Source: Adiantum capillus-veneris (taxonomy: Eukaryota; Streptophyta; Polypodiopsida; Polypodiales; Pteridaceae). From it: a stretch of DNA of 64,000 bases. The notes below the pieces were generated by a model that saw only the letters and a list, made by a program, of their open reading frames with translations, was not told the DNA's origin and did no database searches. A program made the position numbers and the translations under genes. The DNA lies in NCBI GenBank assembly GCA_014529385.2, contig CM043945.1, positions 93,812,612-93,876,611 on the forward strand. Reading direction: 5' to 3'. Numbering within the stretch: the stretch's first letter is position 1; each line of letters starts with the position of its first letter. Below are positions 1-11,640 of this stretch, one piece after another.

Positions 1-529
1 AAATTTTTGGTCATTGGTGAGGATATGTATTCGTCATGAAAACTAGCCATTCAACTTGTATCTTCTAATGTATTATTACCCTTTATGCTTGCTTGTACAA
101 ATACACAATACGCACAAGCTATAGATGAGACACACCCTCAACCAAGAGTTTGGGTCTCAAAAAGTATTTTCCCATGATCCTTGTCTCTGGAAAAGCATAC
201 TTTCAAAATTTCACAATAGTTCTCAAGGAGAGGATGTGCACCACTCTTGGAGTATTAGTGTCAAGCATATGCCTCATGACCAAACATATTTTACACCTTC
301 TTGCACAACCTACATGTAACATGTGTCAGAAGCATGGGGCTCCAACCTCCAAGAAAAAACTTAGTGCTTGGTAAATAGCACACACTTGTTTAGCACTTTG
401 TGTAGGTCTGTGTATACATGACAATTGCTTGCAAGATGAAGAAGAAAATCCTTTTCATGCTAGCATTCATTTAGTTGTAGACAAGAATGATGTGCATCCT
501 CAACCAGAGTTTAGGTGCTCTTAGAAATA
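1..529. other. Intergenic, no supported feature
   Basis: This stretch lies beyond the recognisable C-terminal end of the piggyBac-like relic. A minus-strand RRCKIC motif near 320 might be a remnant of the Cys-rich tail found in piggyBac transposases, but it is too short to rely on. Nothing else is supported. Confidence 0.3.
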
Positions 530-2265
530 GATGTAAGAAGAACTGTCCCGTTTTTGTGCATTTTTCCCAAAATTCCTAAATTGTTGTTTGATGTAAAGAA
601 TATATGAAAAAACACTTGATGACCCTCTACCTCAAATCATTCAGAAGCATTGAGACAAGACGATAAGACAATTTTGTGCAAGGCATTTTGTCATACACCC
701 AAAACGAGTAATTGTATTAAGCATGTGATCACATAAGCTCCATAACTGTATGCCAAACTTGTGAGCATTTTTTGGATTATATACTTGACAAGGGTTCAAT
801 TTACACTTTGAAGGGATTATTCTCACAATTGTAATGCAATTGAAAGGTAGCATTTAGTATTTCCTCTAATGGAAATATCTACCATAGCTTATGCTCTCTA
901 GTACCCCTTATAAGCGGCCTCTAGGAATTATCTCTTACATGCAGAAAATGTTTAATCTATTGATACTCAATTTGGCCCATTTTCTCACTAAAGTTTGGAT
1001 AGTGCATCACACCACATGTCTCTCCTTTCCAATAGTAATTCTTATCAGACATGTACTAGAAAGACATAGCAAGTGATACACCAACCAATCGTAAAAAATA
1101 ATGTCTATCAAGATCAATCCATCTTCTTGTAGACTCATGCTTGCATAAAACATGCTCTCACTTCTCCAATGCATAGATATTAGTCTCGTGTAAAATCATG
1201 TCAAATAGATAAATTGGAAACAATGACAAAAACAAATGATTTTTGTAAACACACCTGGAATTTGCCCCATATCAGGACCTGATATGTCCACAAACAAAGG
1301 GAGCTTCTTGAATGTCCCATGAGGCTGCACATGCATATTATCCCCACTCTTCCATGTTGGCATGGATACATCATACCAATGGGCCTCATCATCACTCTCA
1401 CGTAAAATCGAACCTTCAGCCTCCAAAAGCTCATATTCACATTTATCTTCTTCTCCCACTGAAGCATGTTCATCAGCTGAATCCTCAGCTTTTTGCATAT
1501 GCAAAGGCCGAACTTTCTTAAAAATAGGCTTATGCACTTTGCCCCACTTATTTAGAATCCTATATCCCTTCCCACAAGCATGAGACTTATCAACTTTGTT
1601 TACTTGAGAATCAACATGGCTATCACAAACCTCATCAGCATCGTCTACATGACTATCACAAACCACATCAATATGTTGTGACTTTGGTCTACCACTTCCC
1701 ACAATTTTGTATTTTGGAGGACGACCGCGACAGTCCTACTAACAACTAAAGCATGCAAATATCTACATTCATACTCTTCTTCCATAGGTTATGCTTGCAT
1801 AGATTCGTGCATAGGTGGCTCTTGCATAAGCTCCTCATGATTAGGCATTGCGCGCATTGTCAGTGCATCATCCATTGCATCAATAACATGCATCAAATTC
1901 TCATCATTGCAACTAGCAATCAGTGCATCAATTACATGATTCATATCCACATGGGGTAATACATTTGAGAACCTCACATGCCTCTTTTGACTGGCCAAGA
2001 AATCAGCCAAGCACTGCTCATCATTATCATCTAAAGCAATCTGAATATGCACATCGGATCGTGTTTGCTCCTCCTCGAGAACAATGTACCTGCAAATTGA
2101 ATCCCATGAAATTATGTACACAGTAGAATCATCTTTGAGCATGCACTTGAAGATTTTTTTGTGGGTATTGAAGGCGTCAAACTTGCCCCTATACTTCTTG
2201 CTTTGCCAAACATGACAATGGGCCTCTTTTGCCCAATCAAGGCCAAAATCAAAATCTAGAAACAT
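530..2265 (-). pseudogene. piggyBac-like (DDE_Tnp_1_7) transposase relic
   Basis: Cut-and-paste transposase of the piggyBac superfamily, decayed by stops and frameshifts. Reading the minus strand from 2265 down, there is an acidic N-terminal part (1789-2265), an AT-hook-like GRPPK / GRPK stretch near 1685-1730, and an acidic linker. Between about 1290 and 890 the order of conserved blocks follows the piggyBac family: a SGPDMGQIPG block, then MILHETNIYA (family: IV-ETNRYA), DLDRHYFLRLVGVSLAM, YMSDKNYYWKG and FLHVRDN. At 700-850 come NNPFK and, in another frame, YNPKNAHKFGIQLWSLCD, which match the PFKG and Y-P-KPHKWGIKLW-LCD blocks; then YNYSFWVYDKM near 690. The Asp expected before PFK reads Asn; the Asp of LCD is present; the DN(W/F)-TS block is not recognisable. 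The family call rests on ordered motifs seen by eye. The residue 1789-2265 part is less certain; it contains a KKYRGKF-type stretch that could be a Tudor-like fold. No ends of this element were identified. Confidence 0.78.
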
Positions 2266-3229
2266 GAGCTTCTGTCCTTCTCAACTGCTGAAAAAAGTGC
2301 TGGAATGCATGCCAATGAGCAAGGAAGTTTGTGCCATACTTGGTTTGGTGAGCAAAAGGGACGCGCTACTGAGTTCTTTGCAAAACGTTGCATTGTTTTT
2401 CTTGCTAAAAAGTGCAAAAAATGGCTCTGTTTTGCTATGCAGGGACAAGGTTGGTCCAAAAGGCCCTCCTCATGCACAATATTTATCACAAGCTCTAGAC
2501 ACCATAGCCATGCAGGCAAGATGGAAAATTTACCATAAGAAATTCCATAAAATTAGGTCAATAGATGTAAGATCTCGCAAAAATAAAATTTTGAGCTTTA
2601 CTTTGAGTCTTGGGATAGTGATTAAAAAAGGTTGCGTCCAATTTTTGCATATGTTTCTTGCAAAACAATTCCAAAAACTTTGTTTATAGGACACTAAGGT
2701 TTCCTAGGACGTTTGAGTATTTGATTACATAACTACTGTTAAGGGTTTCCGGGAGGTGCTACCCTCCATAGTCCCTTGTTGTTGGGAACCTCCAAATTGA
2801 TGGCTAGCCATCCACTAATATGATTCGTCAGAAGAGGTATCAGTATCACTGCCCTCTTCTATGATTGGTGCTAGAAAATCTATCCTTGCTTGGTTTACAC
2901 TCTCTTCTATTGACACTAAGCTAACCTAGTCTCTTACCACTCTTTGGTCTCTTTGAAGATATCTACTAGATCTCAAATTCATCAAATCTTTCACACAAAC
3001 AACTATCAACCCAAACCTCTTACCTTAGAAGTCTACTTGCAGCTGCTCTTTGCTTTGATTTGCCTCCAAATCACTTTTTCAACTTGTAAAGTACTTTGCA
3101 CTCGACAATGATCACCAACTTGCACGATTCCTGGTTGTAGCTACCTGTACAAAACTTTTGACTCTGCAATTCTTTGTCAAAATAGTGATTCTCACTTAAG
3201 TACTCTACGATGTTGATTGGTATAACTTG
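2266..3229. other. No recognisable gene
   Basis: A plus-strand open frame (2264-2689) and an opposing one (2256-2519) overlap here, but neither has a recognisable motif, compositional bias or homologous copy in the window. I treat both as chance frames upstream of the piggyBac-like relic. Confidence 0.4.
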
Positions 3230-4680
3230 AGGGTCAATCCAAACAAAACAACATTATATAAGGACTTGGTTCCCTGTGATTTCTATACACTGATCTAAGG
3301 AGAGAGACGGGATCCTAAGGTCACAAGGAAATCTCTTGGACAATCGAAATCACTATTTTAGCCCTAAAATAAGTCTCCAGACATCATTCGTGTATGATGT
3401 CTAAGTGCTCAGAATTAGCCCAAACTTGAAATTTAGAGTCTCCTTGATGTGTTCTATTCACCCAAAGTTCTGCTTTGTGTTCAGACAACTTAGGCATGTC
3501 AATCTCCCCTATTCTGTCTTAGTTGCTCTCAATTTCTCTAGGAGGTCTTCTAAGTTAGAAATGGTCCAAATTGGATGAAACTTGGTCCCTAAGCCTTTTT
3601 TGTGGTGTTAAACACCCTTGTCAGCTTTGATGTCAGCTTTGGTCTCTAAAAATGCCTCTTAAAAATCATACGTATATGTTGTCTAGCTAGTCAAATTGAA
3701 GTGAAACTCACTCATAAGTCTCTCTCCCCACAAGCAACTCATAGCAGCTTTCAAAACTCAACTTCAACACTTTTAATGCTAGATATGATCAATTCAAGCA
3801 TTCACTTTGCCTTGATCCGTCTCTTGGCCTTTACAAACCCAAAAAGCTTAAAATTCAATGGGATTTTTCCTATTTGCTTCTTAACTACTGTAGATCACAA
3901 GGGTGCACGCAGATGTATCTTTTGACCTCAAATATGGCCTCTTAGACATCATACACGTATGATGTCTTGAAATTTTGTTTCTACCCCAGGTGCTCTATGA
4001 TGTGTACAACATGCACAAGTGCTCACAACAAATTTTGGAAGTCAAACTTGCACAAAATCACCAATTTTTGACAAGAAATTTCCGTAAAATAGTTAAATCT
4101 TCTCAATATTCAATGTATATGGCCAAATGAAATGAAACTTGGTGTATATGCTAAGCACAACATGAAAAATATGGATACAAAGCCAAAAGGTCTCTTTGGC
4201 TACCAGATTCACCCTTCAAACATCATACGTGTATGATGTTTGATGATGCGTTTTTGGCCAAAACTTTATCCACAAGCATCCTCAAGTCTCCAACACTAGT
4301 TTTCAAGTAGTTTTACCAATTTTCATGCAAAGACATGCTCAAAAACACAAGTTCGTATTTTTACTATTTTTGACACTCCGTCTTTTGTTTTTTGGGTACT
4401 AATTGTTGGTCAAAACTTTAGTCTCAAGGTGTATTTAGGGTAAAACACCCTTGTTAACCACTCTAGTGCAGTCTTGTTTGTCAAATTTGGCCTTCTGCTA
4501 GCCCTTAGGTCATCATACACATATGAAGTCCATAGTTGCAAAATTATAATTTTTTTCAACAAGTCTCTTGCATATACCTTCTTATGTGCTAAGCATCATC
4601 ACTCATGCACAAATATCCCCAAAATCTTGTTTGTTGCACTTTTATTCTTTAACTCAAACTTTCTAGGATTTTAAATGCAA
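3230..4680. repeat. Degenerate tandem repeat, about 280-bp period, with a palindrome in each unit
   Basis: A palindromic box of the form CATCATACACGTATGATG recurs at about 3379, 3665, 3944, 4219 and 4509, that is every 275-290 bp. Flanking phrases recur with it, such as AAACACCCTTGT before the box (3608, 4444), ATGAAACTTGG (3576, 4132) and CAAGTCTC after it (4286, 4560). The copies are diverged, so the array is old. There is no coding frame through it. Confidence 0.7.
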
Positions 4681-4771
4681 ACAAGCACACAAGAAAATAA
4701 ATCTATGATGAATAGCCCTAGATCATAATCAACATGTCCTATCTACAACTACTCCTACACATCATATATAT

Positions 4772-6285
4772 CACTAGATTGGTAGCAGGACACTTTTGTG
4801 TCCTCTTAAGTGACCATTTTTCTTGAATTATTTGAAGAGTATGAAAATGAATTTCTAGGTGCTATATATCCACAATGTTGCCTTATGAGCTGAAAAAAAC
4901 TTGACTTTTTTTTTGAAATATTGATCTCACCACCATTAACCTTAGTTTTGCACAGCATTTTTGAACTTAAACTGTGTGAAAAACCGGTCCTATTTTTTGT
5001 TTTTTTTCAAATTTTTGTAGCTATACTACTCTAAACTTCATGTTTGTGAGGTTTAGATTGCTAGAGGATAAGAGTTTGTAGTTATCAACATGTTTTGATG
5101 CTTCTAGGAAGAACTAAGTGTTAAAATGGGAAGTTACGATCAAATTAAAAGAATTACCTAATCCTGTTTTTTGGCCAAAATTAGCAATTTTATGAGCTTT
5201 TTGGTGGCTTTCTTGATATCCATATGCATATTTGATTGTGTAAGTGTCCTATATAACATAAATATAATCTTCCTTGAGTTTTGGGGGACCTAATATGCTA
5301 TATAGCATAGTATATGATGATTGTTGAGTTTTTTTGATTGTTGAAGAATGCGAGACATTTTAGTGTAGCAAGTGTAACTTTCTCAATATTGCTAGTTTCG
5401 TAGGTTGATTGTGTGTATTTTGTAGAATTGTGTAAGTGTCATATATAACATAAAGATAATCTTCCTTGAGTTTTGGGGGACCTAATATGCTATAAAGCAT
5501 AGTATATGATGATGGTTGAGTTTTTTGATTGTTGAAGAATGCGAGACATTTCAGTGTAGCAAGTGTAACTTTCTCAATATTGCTACTTTCTTAGGCTGAT
5601 TGTGTGTACTTTGTAGGTAATAACCATATCTAATCACAAAATATAAATTTGGCTAGATATTGAGTAGTTTCTATGAGATTCTAGAGGTCATAATCCTAAA
5701 CCCAGTATTGGTATGTTTGCTATATTTAGCACTTCATCATTGTCCCCAAGGTTCCGCCCTTAGTGAGAGATCCATTATTCTTTTGACATGCTCCATGGAT
5801 ACTTTTGGATACAAAGGCCCAAAGGGAACTAAAAAAACATGTATGTAATATCTGTATTGAGCGTGACTATAGAAACTTTGATTATAGGTCCGTAGAATGA
5901 CAAAAATGCAACTTTTTTGTACCTAAATTTTTTGCCCCCCAAAAAATTTATTGAGGCAAAAGTAACCATATGTTTGATCACTAACCCATTGAAATTAATA
6001 GGGAATTATATCTCATGTCCTACAAAAATCCCCACTCTTATATGCAATCAACTGTAATGAATGGCTGTTTTGGGCAAAATGCACTGGTCCATCAACTTTG
6101 GAGTCTTGTTGTGACCAAGACATGAGAAATTTGACAAATTTTTCATTTTTTCCATATGTAGTAGTCTTTGAACTATAAGCTTATGAAAGCATTTTTCAAA
6201 ATGAGTGGATCTACTATGGTTTTGGAATTTTTTTCCAAAACCCTGAAAGGACACTTTTATGTCCTATTAGGTTACCAGGCTAGTG
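4772..6285 (-). mobile_element. piggyBac-like MITE, copy 1 (inverted, flanked by ATAT)
   Basis: Non-autonomous element with ends CACTAG...CTAGTG and subterminal boxes GGACACTTTTGTGTCC (left) and GGACACTTTTATGTCC (right). It is the reverse complement of the copies at 29717-31046 and 62432-63769, recognised for example by the block near 4840-4870, which matches the 3' part of the other copies. The flanks are ATAT on both sides, not TTAA. It is longer than the other copies because of an internal tandem duplication of about 191 bp. No transposase is encoded; a 62-codon open frame (5660-5848) has a counterpart in copy 3 but no known motif. Confidence 0.8.
5235..5618. repeat. Internal tandem duplication, 192-bp period
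   Basis: 5235-5425 and 5427-5618 are near-identical. Both contain ATTGTGTAAGTGTC at the start and the phrase GAATGCGAGACATTT later. Copies 2 and 3 of the MITE have one unit only, so the duplication is private to copy 1. Confidence 0.85.
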
Positions 6286-6289
6286 ATAT

Positions 6290-7239
6290 GGAGTGTTGCA
6301 TTTATGATTAGAAAAATGCTTCACTACCTCACATGGACTAGCTATCACTTTTATCACCTCACAAACTAATCACACACCGTCAACACTAAAACACAACTAA
6401 TACTACCTATGGAATAAAATCGAGGTGAGTCACACGCTCCCTAGCACCTCCCTAGTTCTCAAGAGTCCAACTCCCAAATCCTACCTAAACTAAAATAACA
6501 AGACTTTGGAAAACCAGAGGGACTTCTACCTCGTAGGATTAGTCTAAGGTCACCTACCTAGGGCTCTCGTCCCTGACAGTGGTACCAATGCTGGCATATA
6601 TGCCACGAGTAGACGCTAGGATAATGAGAACTTAACCAGCATACCAAAAATGTCCACCAAGGACATAGCTCAACCCATAGGCGCGTGCAAGCAGATAGAT
6701 GGTTGTCAATCGCCTGTGCGACCTTCTAAGGCAATCACCTACTCGACCTTCTAAGACAATCACTACTTGAGGAAATCAAAATTGGACATCCTATGTGGTG
6801 CTTGTGACTACAAAACAACCTACAATGATCATGCTACCGAATTTAAGACCTAAAGTCCTCTAATTCCCTCGAAACTCATAGGGGTTACTCTACTTATCAA
6901 GAGATCCCTACCCTATGGACTTTGACCCTATATCCTACTCATAACCCCTTGGTGTAGCAAACACGTATAAAGACAGGGATTCTATTACAGGTCATCAATT
7001 CTCAACTTGTATGATCCTAATATGTAGTTCTACTGATCATGAACCTTCAGGTAGGAAAAACTCACAAAACAGACTCATAGTTTGCAAGAATATTCACTCA
7101 AAAGCTCGTGGGATCTCGCTTCAAGACAGAATCCAAAAACTTGCAAGCTTGGCATTGGTGCGTAGCCCTTGCTGTTGCTAGCTCTTTGTGGTGTAGGCTT
7201 TGTAATGGTTGCTTCATAGCACGAATAGAAAAGAGATAT

Positions 7240-7241
<2 letters not shown>
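6290..7241. other. No recognisable gene
   Basis: Unique-looking sequence with no coding frame, RNA gene or homologous copy in the window that I could see. It ends at a long CT array. Confidence 0.4.

Positions 7242-7335
<94 letters not shown>
7242..7335. repeat. (CT)n microsatellite, about 94 bp
   Basis: Uninterrupted CT dinucleotide array. The open frames across it on both strands (poly Leu-Ser or Arg-Glu) are artefacts of the repeat. Confidence 0.97.
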
Positions 7336-7338
<3 letters not shown>

Positions 7339-7689
7339 CACACAAACACCGCATGGTAAACACAATAGCTTGATTAATTTCAAAAAAAAGTCTCCTTAGG
7401 GTCACAAAAGTTTGGCCTATACACATTCCTCTTGAGGAAAAATAATCTCTCCAATCTATACAAAATGAGATATTACAAAAAATGGGTTGATTAGGTGATC
7501 CTTCTCAATGTTCCATCAATCAACAACTAATTTGAAACACATATACAATATGTTAATTCACTTAACCATAAATGAGGACCTAAAGAAATGCAAATAACTA
7601 TCATAAGAATATACAACACAAATCACTGTCTATTCACTATTGGACAATAATTAAAATCCATTAATAATAAGTAGACATTACAAAGAGCT

Positions 7690-9636
7690 CTTAACAAACA
7701 TCACTAGTCAATCTCTCATCTTTTATGAGGAATGATTCACCAAATATATCTATCTCACTCTGAACTTCTGCATCTTTATCATCAAACTCCACTTCTACAT
7801 CCATCACTGCAACTATTTCAGTATCTAATTTCTCATCTCTAGGTTCAGGCATGTGCTCACTAAGAGCACCGAATTCAAACTCAATATTCTCATCCACATC
7901 ATCTACAATCCGTCACACTACTCATGTGTCTCTTTGTTCTCAATCTCCAATCCTTCACACGCTTGTTTGTTTCGTGAAGCAACTTGGACAACAAGGAGCC
8001 AACATGGTTTAGTCAAATCAACTGCATCTTTTTCATTCCATAGTGGATTTTTGAGAAACAAAATCTGTTCACAATGCTACAAAAGTACAATGTATCCTAG
8101 CCATTTGTCCACACCTGGCTAGAGCTCACTTGAATAAGTCCACTCCTATTTTTGTGCACAACTTCATTAGAACCACTAGTAATAACCTTGAACCACTTCA
8201 CATCACAATTATAGATATCAAACTTTCTGAAGATAATTTTCAAGATGTAATGGATGTAGCCAAAGTATTCAAGATGGCCAGTCTATGTGTTGTCATCCTT
8301 GGCACTAATCTGACTTTCTTGGATGAATCATACCTTCACACCATTGTTAAAGGTGACGCTTTGTTTGTCTATCTATTGCACTCAAAAGTGTTGCCCATGT
8401 GACCAAAATGCTCCGTATTTGTGATACTACAAGCACATAAACCAATATTAGACTTAATATAGAAATTTTATCATGCCAATTAAAATTAAAACGCAGCCAA
8501 AATGTATACATGCAAATTGCATCCCTTGACATCTCCTCTTCTTCTGCAATATTTGATACTTCCATTTGCTTTGTCTCCAAAATTGTTGCATCTAGCTAGC
8601 CTCTAGTAGGAAATTCTATCAATTTTTGAAGATGATCTAGAAAGGGAAGATTTCTAATTCCACAATTGCGGTTGAATTACAAGAGATCAGCCACACATTC
8701 TTGCTTTTCCACTTCATATTTCCAATCCACTTATGCATGAATTTTGAGTTGAGAAGAAAAAATTTCATAACCTTTTTACGCATTTTGACATCCATCTTCC
8801 TCATAATACCTTGTCCTTGCAGATCCTCCCTAGTGACCTTGGCATTCGTCTCAACAATCCACATTAAGGGCATATTTGGGTCAATTGAACCCAAAAATTC
8901 ACTAATAAAAACAAGAGGCTCATGCACAAGCTATCGTTTGGCTATGCTACCCTCAGAGAGATCCCTTTTAAAGTCTTCATGAATCTGTCCAAGAAGAAGA
9001 TCCACTTGTACTAGATGGTCCCAACAATTACTTTATCAACTACATGCACATGTATATACATTTGGATAGTAATAATGTTCATTGAAAAATACTTCTCCGC
9101 CATATACACTACCTCTATAGCATTTAAGTGAGTTGCATCTATGCTATCTTTTCTTATCTTTTTTGATGAGATTCAATGCACTAACTCACTAATCTTATAA
9201 TTTGTGTTTCTAATGTCATGTGTTAGACAATCTTTTATAGAGATTGATAAGATAAACTATAAAAATATATGCCAATCATGTGACTTATGGCCACTGATAT
9301 TTTCATCCCTAGTAAAAGTTGTTTTTAGACATTGCATGCACGCAATAGGAGTCTTGAATGAAGATATGATATTCTTCACTTGATGCTCCTCTACATGACT
9401 CAAAACCCATGGAACGTTTGGAATAGCATAAGTTCCATTGGGTTTAAGTCGAGGTCACATCTCTGGCATTCGTCCCATAGCTTATAGATCGTCTCTTTGT
9501 GCCTTGGTATCCCTTTTTCCAATAATGGTCTTCCATAAGATCTCCTTCACATTCTTGAAAATAGGCATTGGTTTTAGCAAATGATTGATAAGTAAGTCAT
9601 TCCAATATGGCATGTTATGAAAAATAGAGAGTCTTT
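7690..9636 (-). pseudogene. En/Spm (CACTA) TNP2-type transposase relic
   Basis: Decayed transposase of a plant CACTA element. Read on the minus strand from 9636 down, the blocks occur in the family order: FHNMPYWNDLLINHLLKPM (family FHN-PYW-DLL), then GTYAIP, ISGHKSHDWHIF at about 9262-9300 (DUF4218 motif LKSHDCHVLLQ), AEKYFSMNIITIQMYIHVHV, and YKWIFFLDRFMKTLKG near 8960-9015 (YRWMYP-ERFMGTLK). FLLNSKFMHKWI near 8770 fits the segment that follows. The remainder down to 7690 is consistent with the DUF4216-type C-terminal part but is weak. Stops and frameshifts are frequent, so it is inactive. No CACTA ends were located; the relic stops abruptly near 9640. Confidence 0.75.
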
Positions 9637-10737
9637 TTGTGCCGATGTCAGGAAGTGCGCAGTGTGGCTAGGAAAGCGTCGAGCCTCTGACTATGAGGAT
9701 TCGCAACAAAATCAAGGGAGTCGTGGAAGATTTGAAGCTAAAACCACACTCACAAAGAACAAAACTCTAGCCATGAAAGATTTTCTTTGAAAAGAACCAA
9801 GATCAACTCAAACCTCTTGTGTGTGTGATGATTTGGTGTAGCCTCGCTCTTAATTGCACAATTGCAGTACCTTTTGCACTGATAAAAACCCTAAACAAAC
9901 ACTTCAATTCTCCATCATAGCCATTTCGTGGAATCTTAAAAAATTGATTAGGAAGTAGCAAGTAAGTATTTGAAGTGGGGAAACACTAACTGGTGGCCTC
10001 ACAACCTCGAATACAAAGTTGAAACAACACGGGACTACACTAGCAGACCATAGGTATAGGCTATGTATCCCTTCACAAAGGAGCTCAAATTGTTGATATT
10101 AAACTTCTAAAATGTTCCTTCAGCCCTCATAGTCACGGCATCATCAGTGATGTGGAATTTTGAGCCCTTTTTGACCATTTTATGACCATGTTTGGTCATT
10201 TTTAGCCCAAAAATACATTTTTTGACTGTTACAAAGTCCAAACGAGCTGGGAAAATCCCTAAAATTGTGGAACAATTCCAGTGGGACTAAATTTCATCTT
10301 GAAATTGATTTTTCCACTTGGAAAGCACCCTAGATGCATCTTTTATGCCCGTGCATAAAACCTACTATTTTTCACCTAGATCGTGTGCATTGAACATTCT
10401 AGGCAAAACGAGCAAGCCACTTCAAAACACTTGACATTTGTATATTTCTAAAGCAAATATGTTTATGAGAAAAAAACATGCCATAGTGCCACATCTAGGG
10501 CCTCGCTGTCTTGACAAGGTATATATTGAACTGCAATCATGGCATTTGTTTTTGCATATATCACACTATGTACATCATAGCATTTGGTTCCTCATAACAA
10601 AAGCATTGAGAGTGAGGTAGATATTTTAGTTTCACATTATGCACCTACCACAACATGCATCCACCCCTCTAAACCTGCACATCCTCTGGCATGTGCCACA
10701 CATAGTGTTCAATCTTCATTTAAATCTTCAATTTTGT
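9637..10737. other. No gene; possible diverged repeat head at 9650-9720
   Basis: The segment 9650-9720 has GTGTGGCTAGGAAAGCGTCG followed by AGCCTCTGACTATGAGG. This resembles the head of the 2.4-kb tandem units at 46786 onward (GAGCCGGGCAGGCGCCGGG, then CCTCTGGCTGTGAGAGG). The resemblance is partial and may be an old relative of the same repeat family. No coding feature is supported in this stretch. Confidence 0.35.
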
Positions 10738-11640
10738 CACATCGCTTCTAATGAATTCCGGTGCGTCATCATCTCTTTATTCATCCTCTTCCATAACATA
10801 TTGATCAAAGCCTTCATTTTGACTTTGTTGCAAAACAAAGGGATCTTATTGCCTCTTCTTTTGAACAGTTTGATTGTTTTCCGTGCAATATGCTTAAATT
10901 TAGAATTCAAGGACTTTATGTAGGCAATCCATCTCACATAGCAATGTCAGGAGTTGAGCAGCTTGTGATCATTCCAAGAACAAGTAGATAATCAATCTCC
11001 ACTATGACATTTGCATCTATCAAATAATATTAATCACATTTGAGTGTTATAACTGCTCTAGATAATTCCCTTTTTACCTGTGGATAATTGCATTGACAAG
11101 CACTTAGGACCTTTGCTCCAAATCTCACTACATATCGCCTACAATCTTCATCATCTTGGCCAATTTCCTATCCAATTCCTGTGGGGCTAGTATCCACTAT
11201 CACAATCACATGTCTTCCACATTCATAGTTTACTTTCCTCAAAGTTGGACACATAAGAAACAACTTCTTCAATTTTCTCATGGAATGTGTGTGCATTTCT
11301 TCCCATCGGAATTGATCATACCCTGAGTACACATCCTCAATAGAATATATTGCCCTTCTTGGGAATGCCTCTGCAAACTCATTTACAATTGGCTTTGTAT
11401 CCACATTTCTGATTGTAACCTTGTTGTGACAGGCTGCATATCCTAGATAACTCATAAAGAACCATTTTTCTTTGGAACTGTGAACCATGTGTTTGAATAT
11501 GAAGCACAAGAAGGCACCAAAATACCCATCTTGATCTTTTCATTAAGTAGCACAATGAGTTTTGTTAAATGAGCCTCTGAAACTGAAATAGTTTGGAAGT
11601 TCCAAGGTACATGAGGGATTGTGAAGATTACCATAGGAGC
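10738..11640 (-). pseudogene. Ty3/gypsy reverse transcriptase / RNase H relic with internal deletion
   Basis: Fragment of a gypsy polyprotein. On the minus strand, IPHVPWNFQTISVSEAHL and YSNTWFTVPKKNGSL (RT N-terminal blocks) are followed in another frame by NKVTIRNVDTKPIVNEF and AIYSIEDVYSGYDQF. After that the catalytic palm (the DD box region) is missing. The sequence jumps to RHVIVIVDTSPTGIG, IGQDDEDCRRYVVRFGAKVL and, further down, MRWIAYIKSLNSKFKHIA, which are RNase H blocks. The internal deletion, stops and frameshifts make it inactive. The motif style (NKVTIRN-, SGYDQF) is unlike the Tat element in this window and unlike common plant chromoviruses. No LTRs were found for it. Confidence 0.75.

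Noticed and set aside
2264-2689. 141-codon plus-strand open frame as a gene
   Set aside because: No recognisable motif, overlaps an opposing frame and abuts the piggyBac-like relic.
3379-4531. CRISPR-like array (palindromic repeat with regular spacing)
   Set aside because: Spacing of about 280 bp, diverged repeats, related spacers and a plant context rule it out; it is a degenerate tandem repeat.
5660-5848. 62-codon frame shared by MITE copies 1 and 3 as a conserved small protein
   Set aside because: The shared frame follows general DNA similarity of the copies; no motif, and it is not kept as a clean frame in copy 2.
4772-6285. Calling the MITE a CACTA (En/Spm) element from its CACTA ends
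   Set aside because: The duplications are 4 bp (TTAA, TTAA, ATAT), not the 3 bp of En/Spm; kept as a rival hypothesis only.
7075-7383. Open frames through CT/GA arrays (poly Ser-Leu or Arg-Glu), also at 15188-15556, 16029-16440, 19872-20261, 28568-29517 and 47192-47887
   Set aside because: They exist only because dinucleotide repeats lack stop codons; there is no conserved domain.
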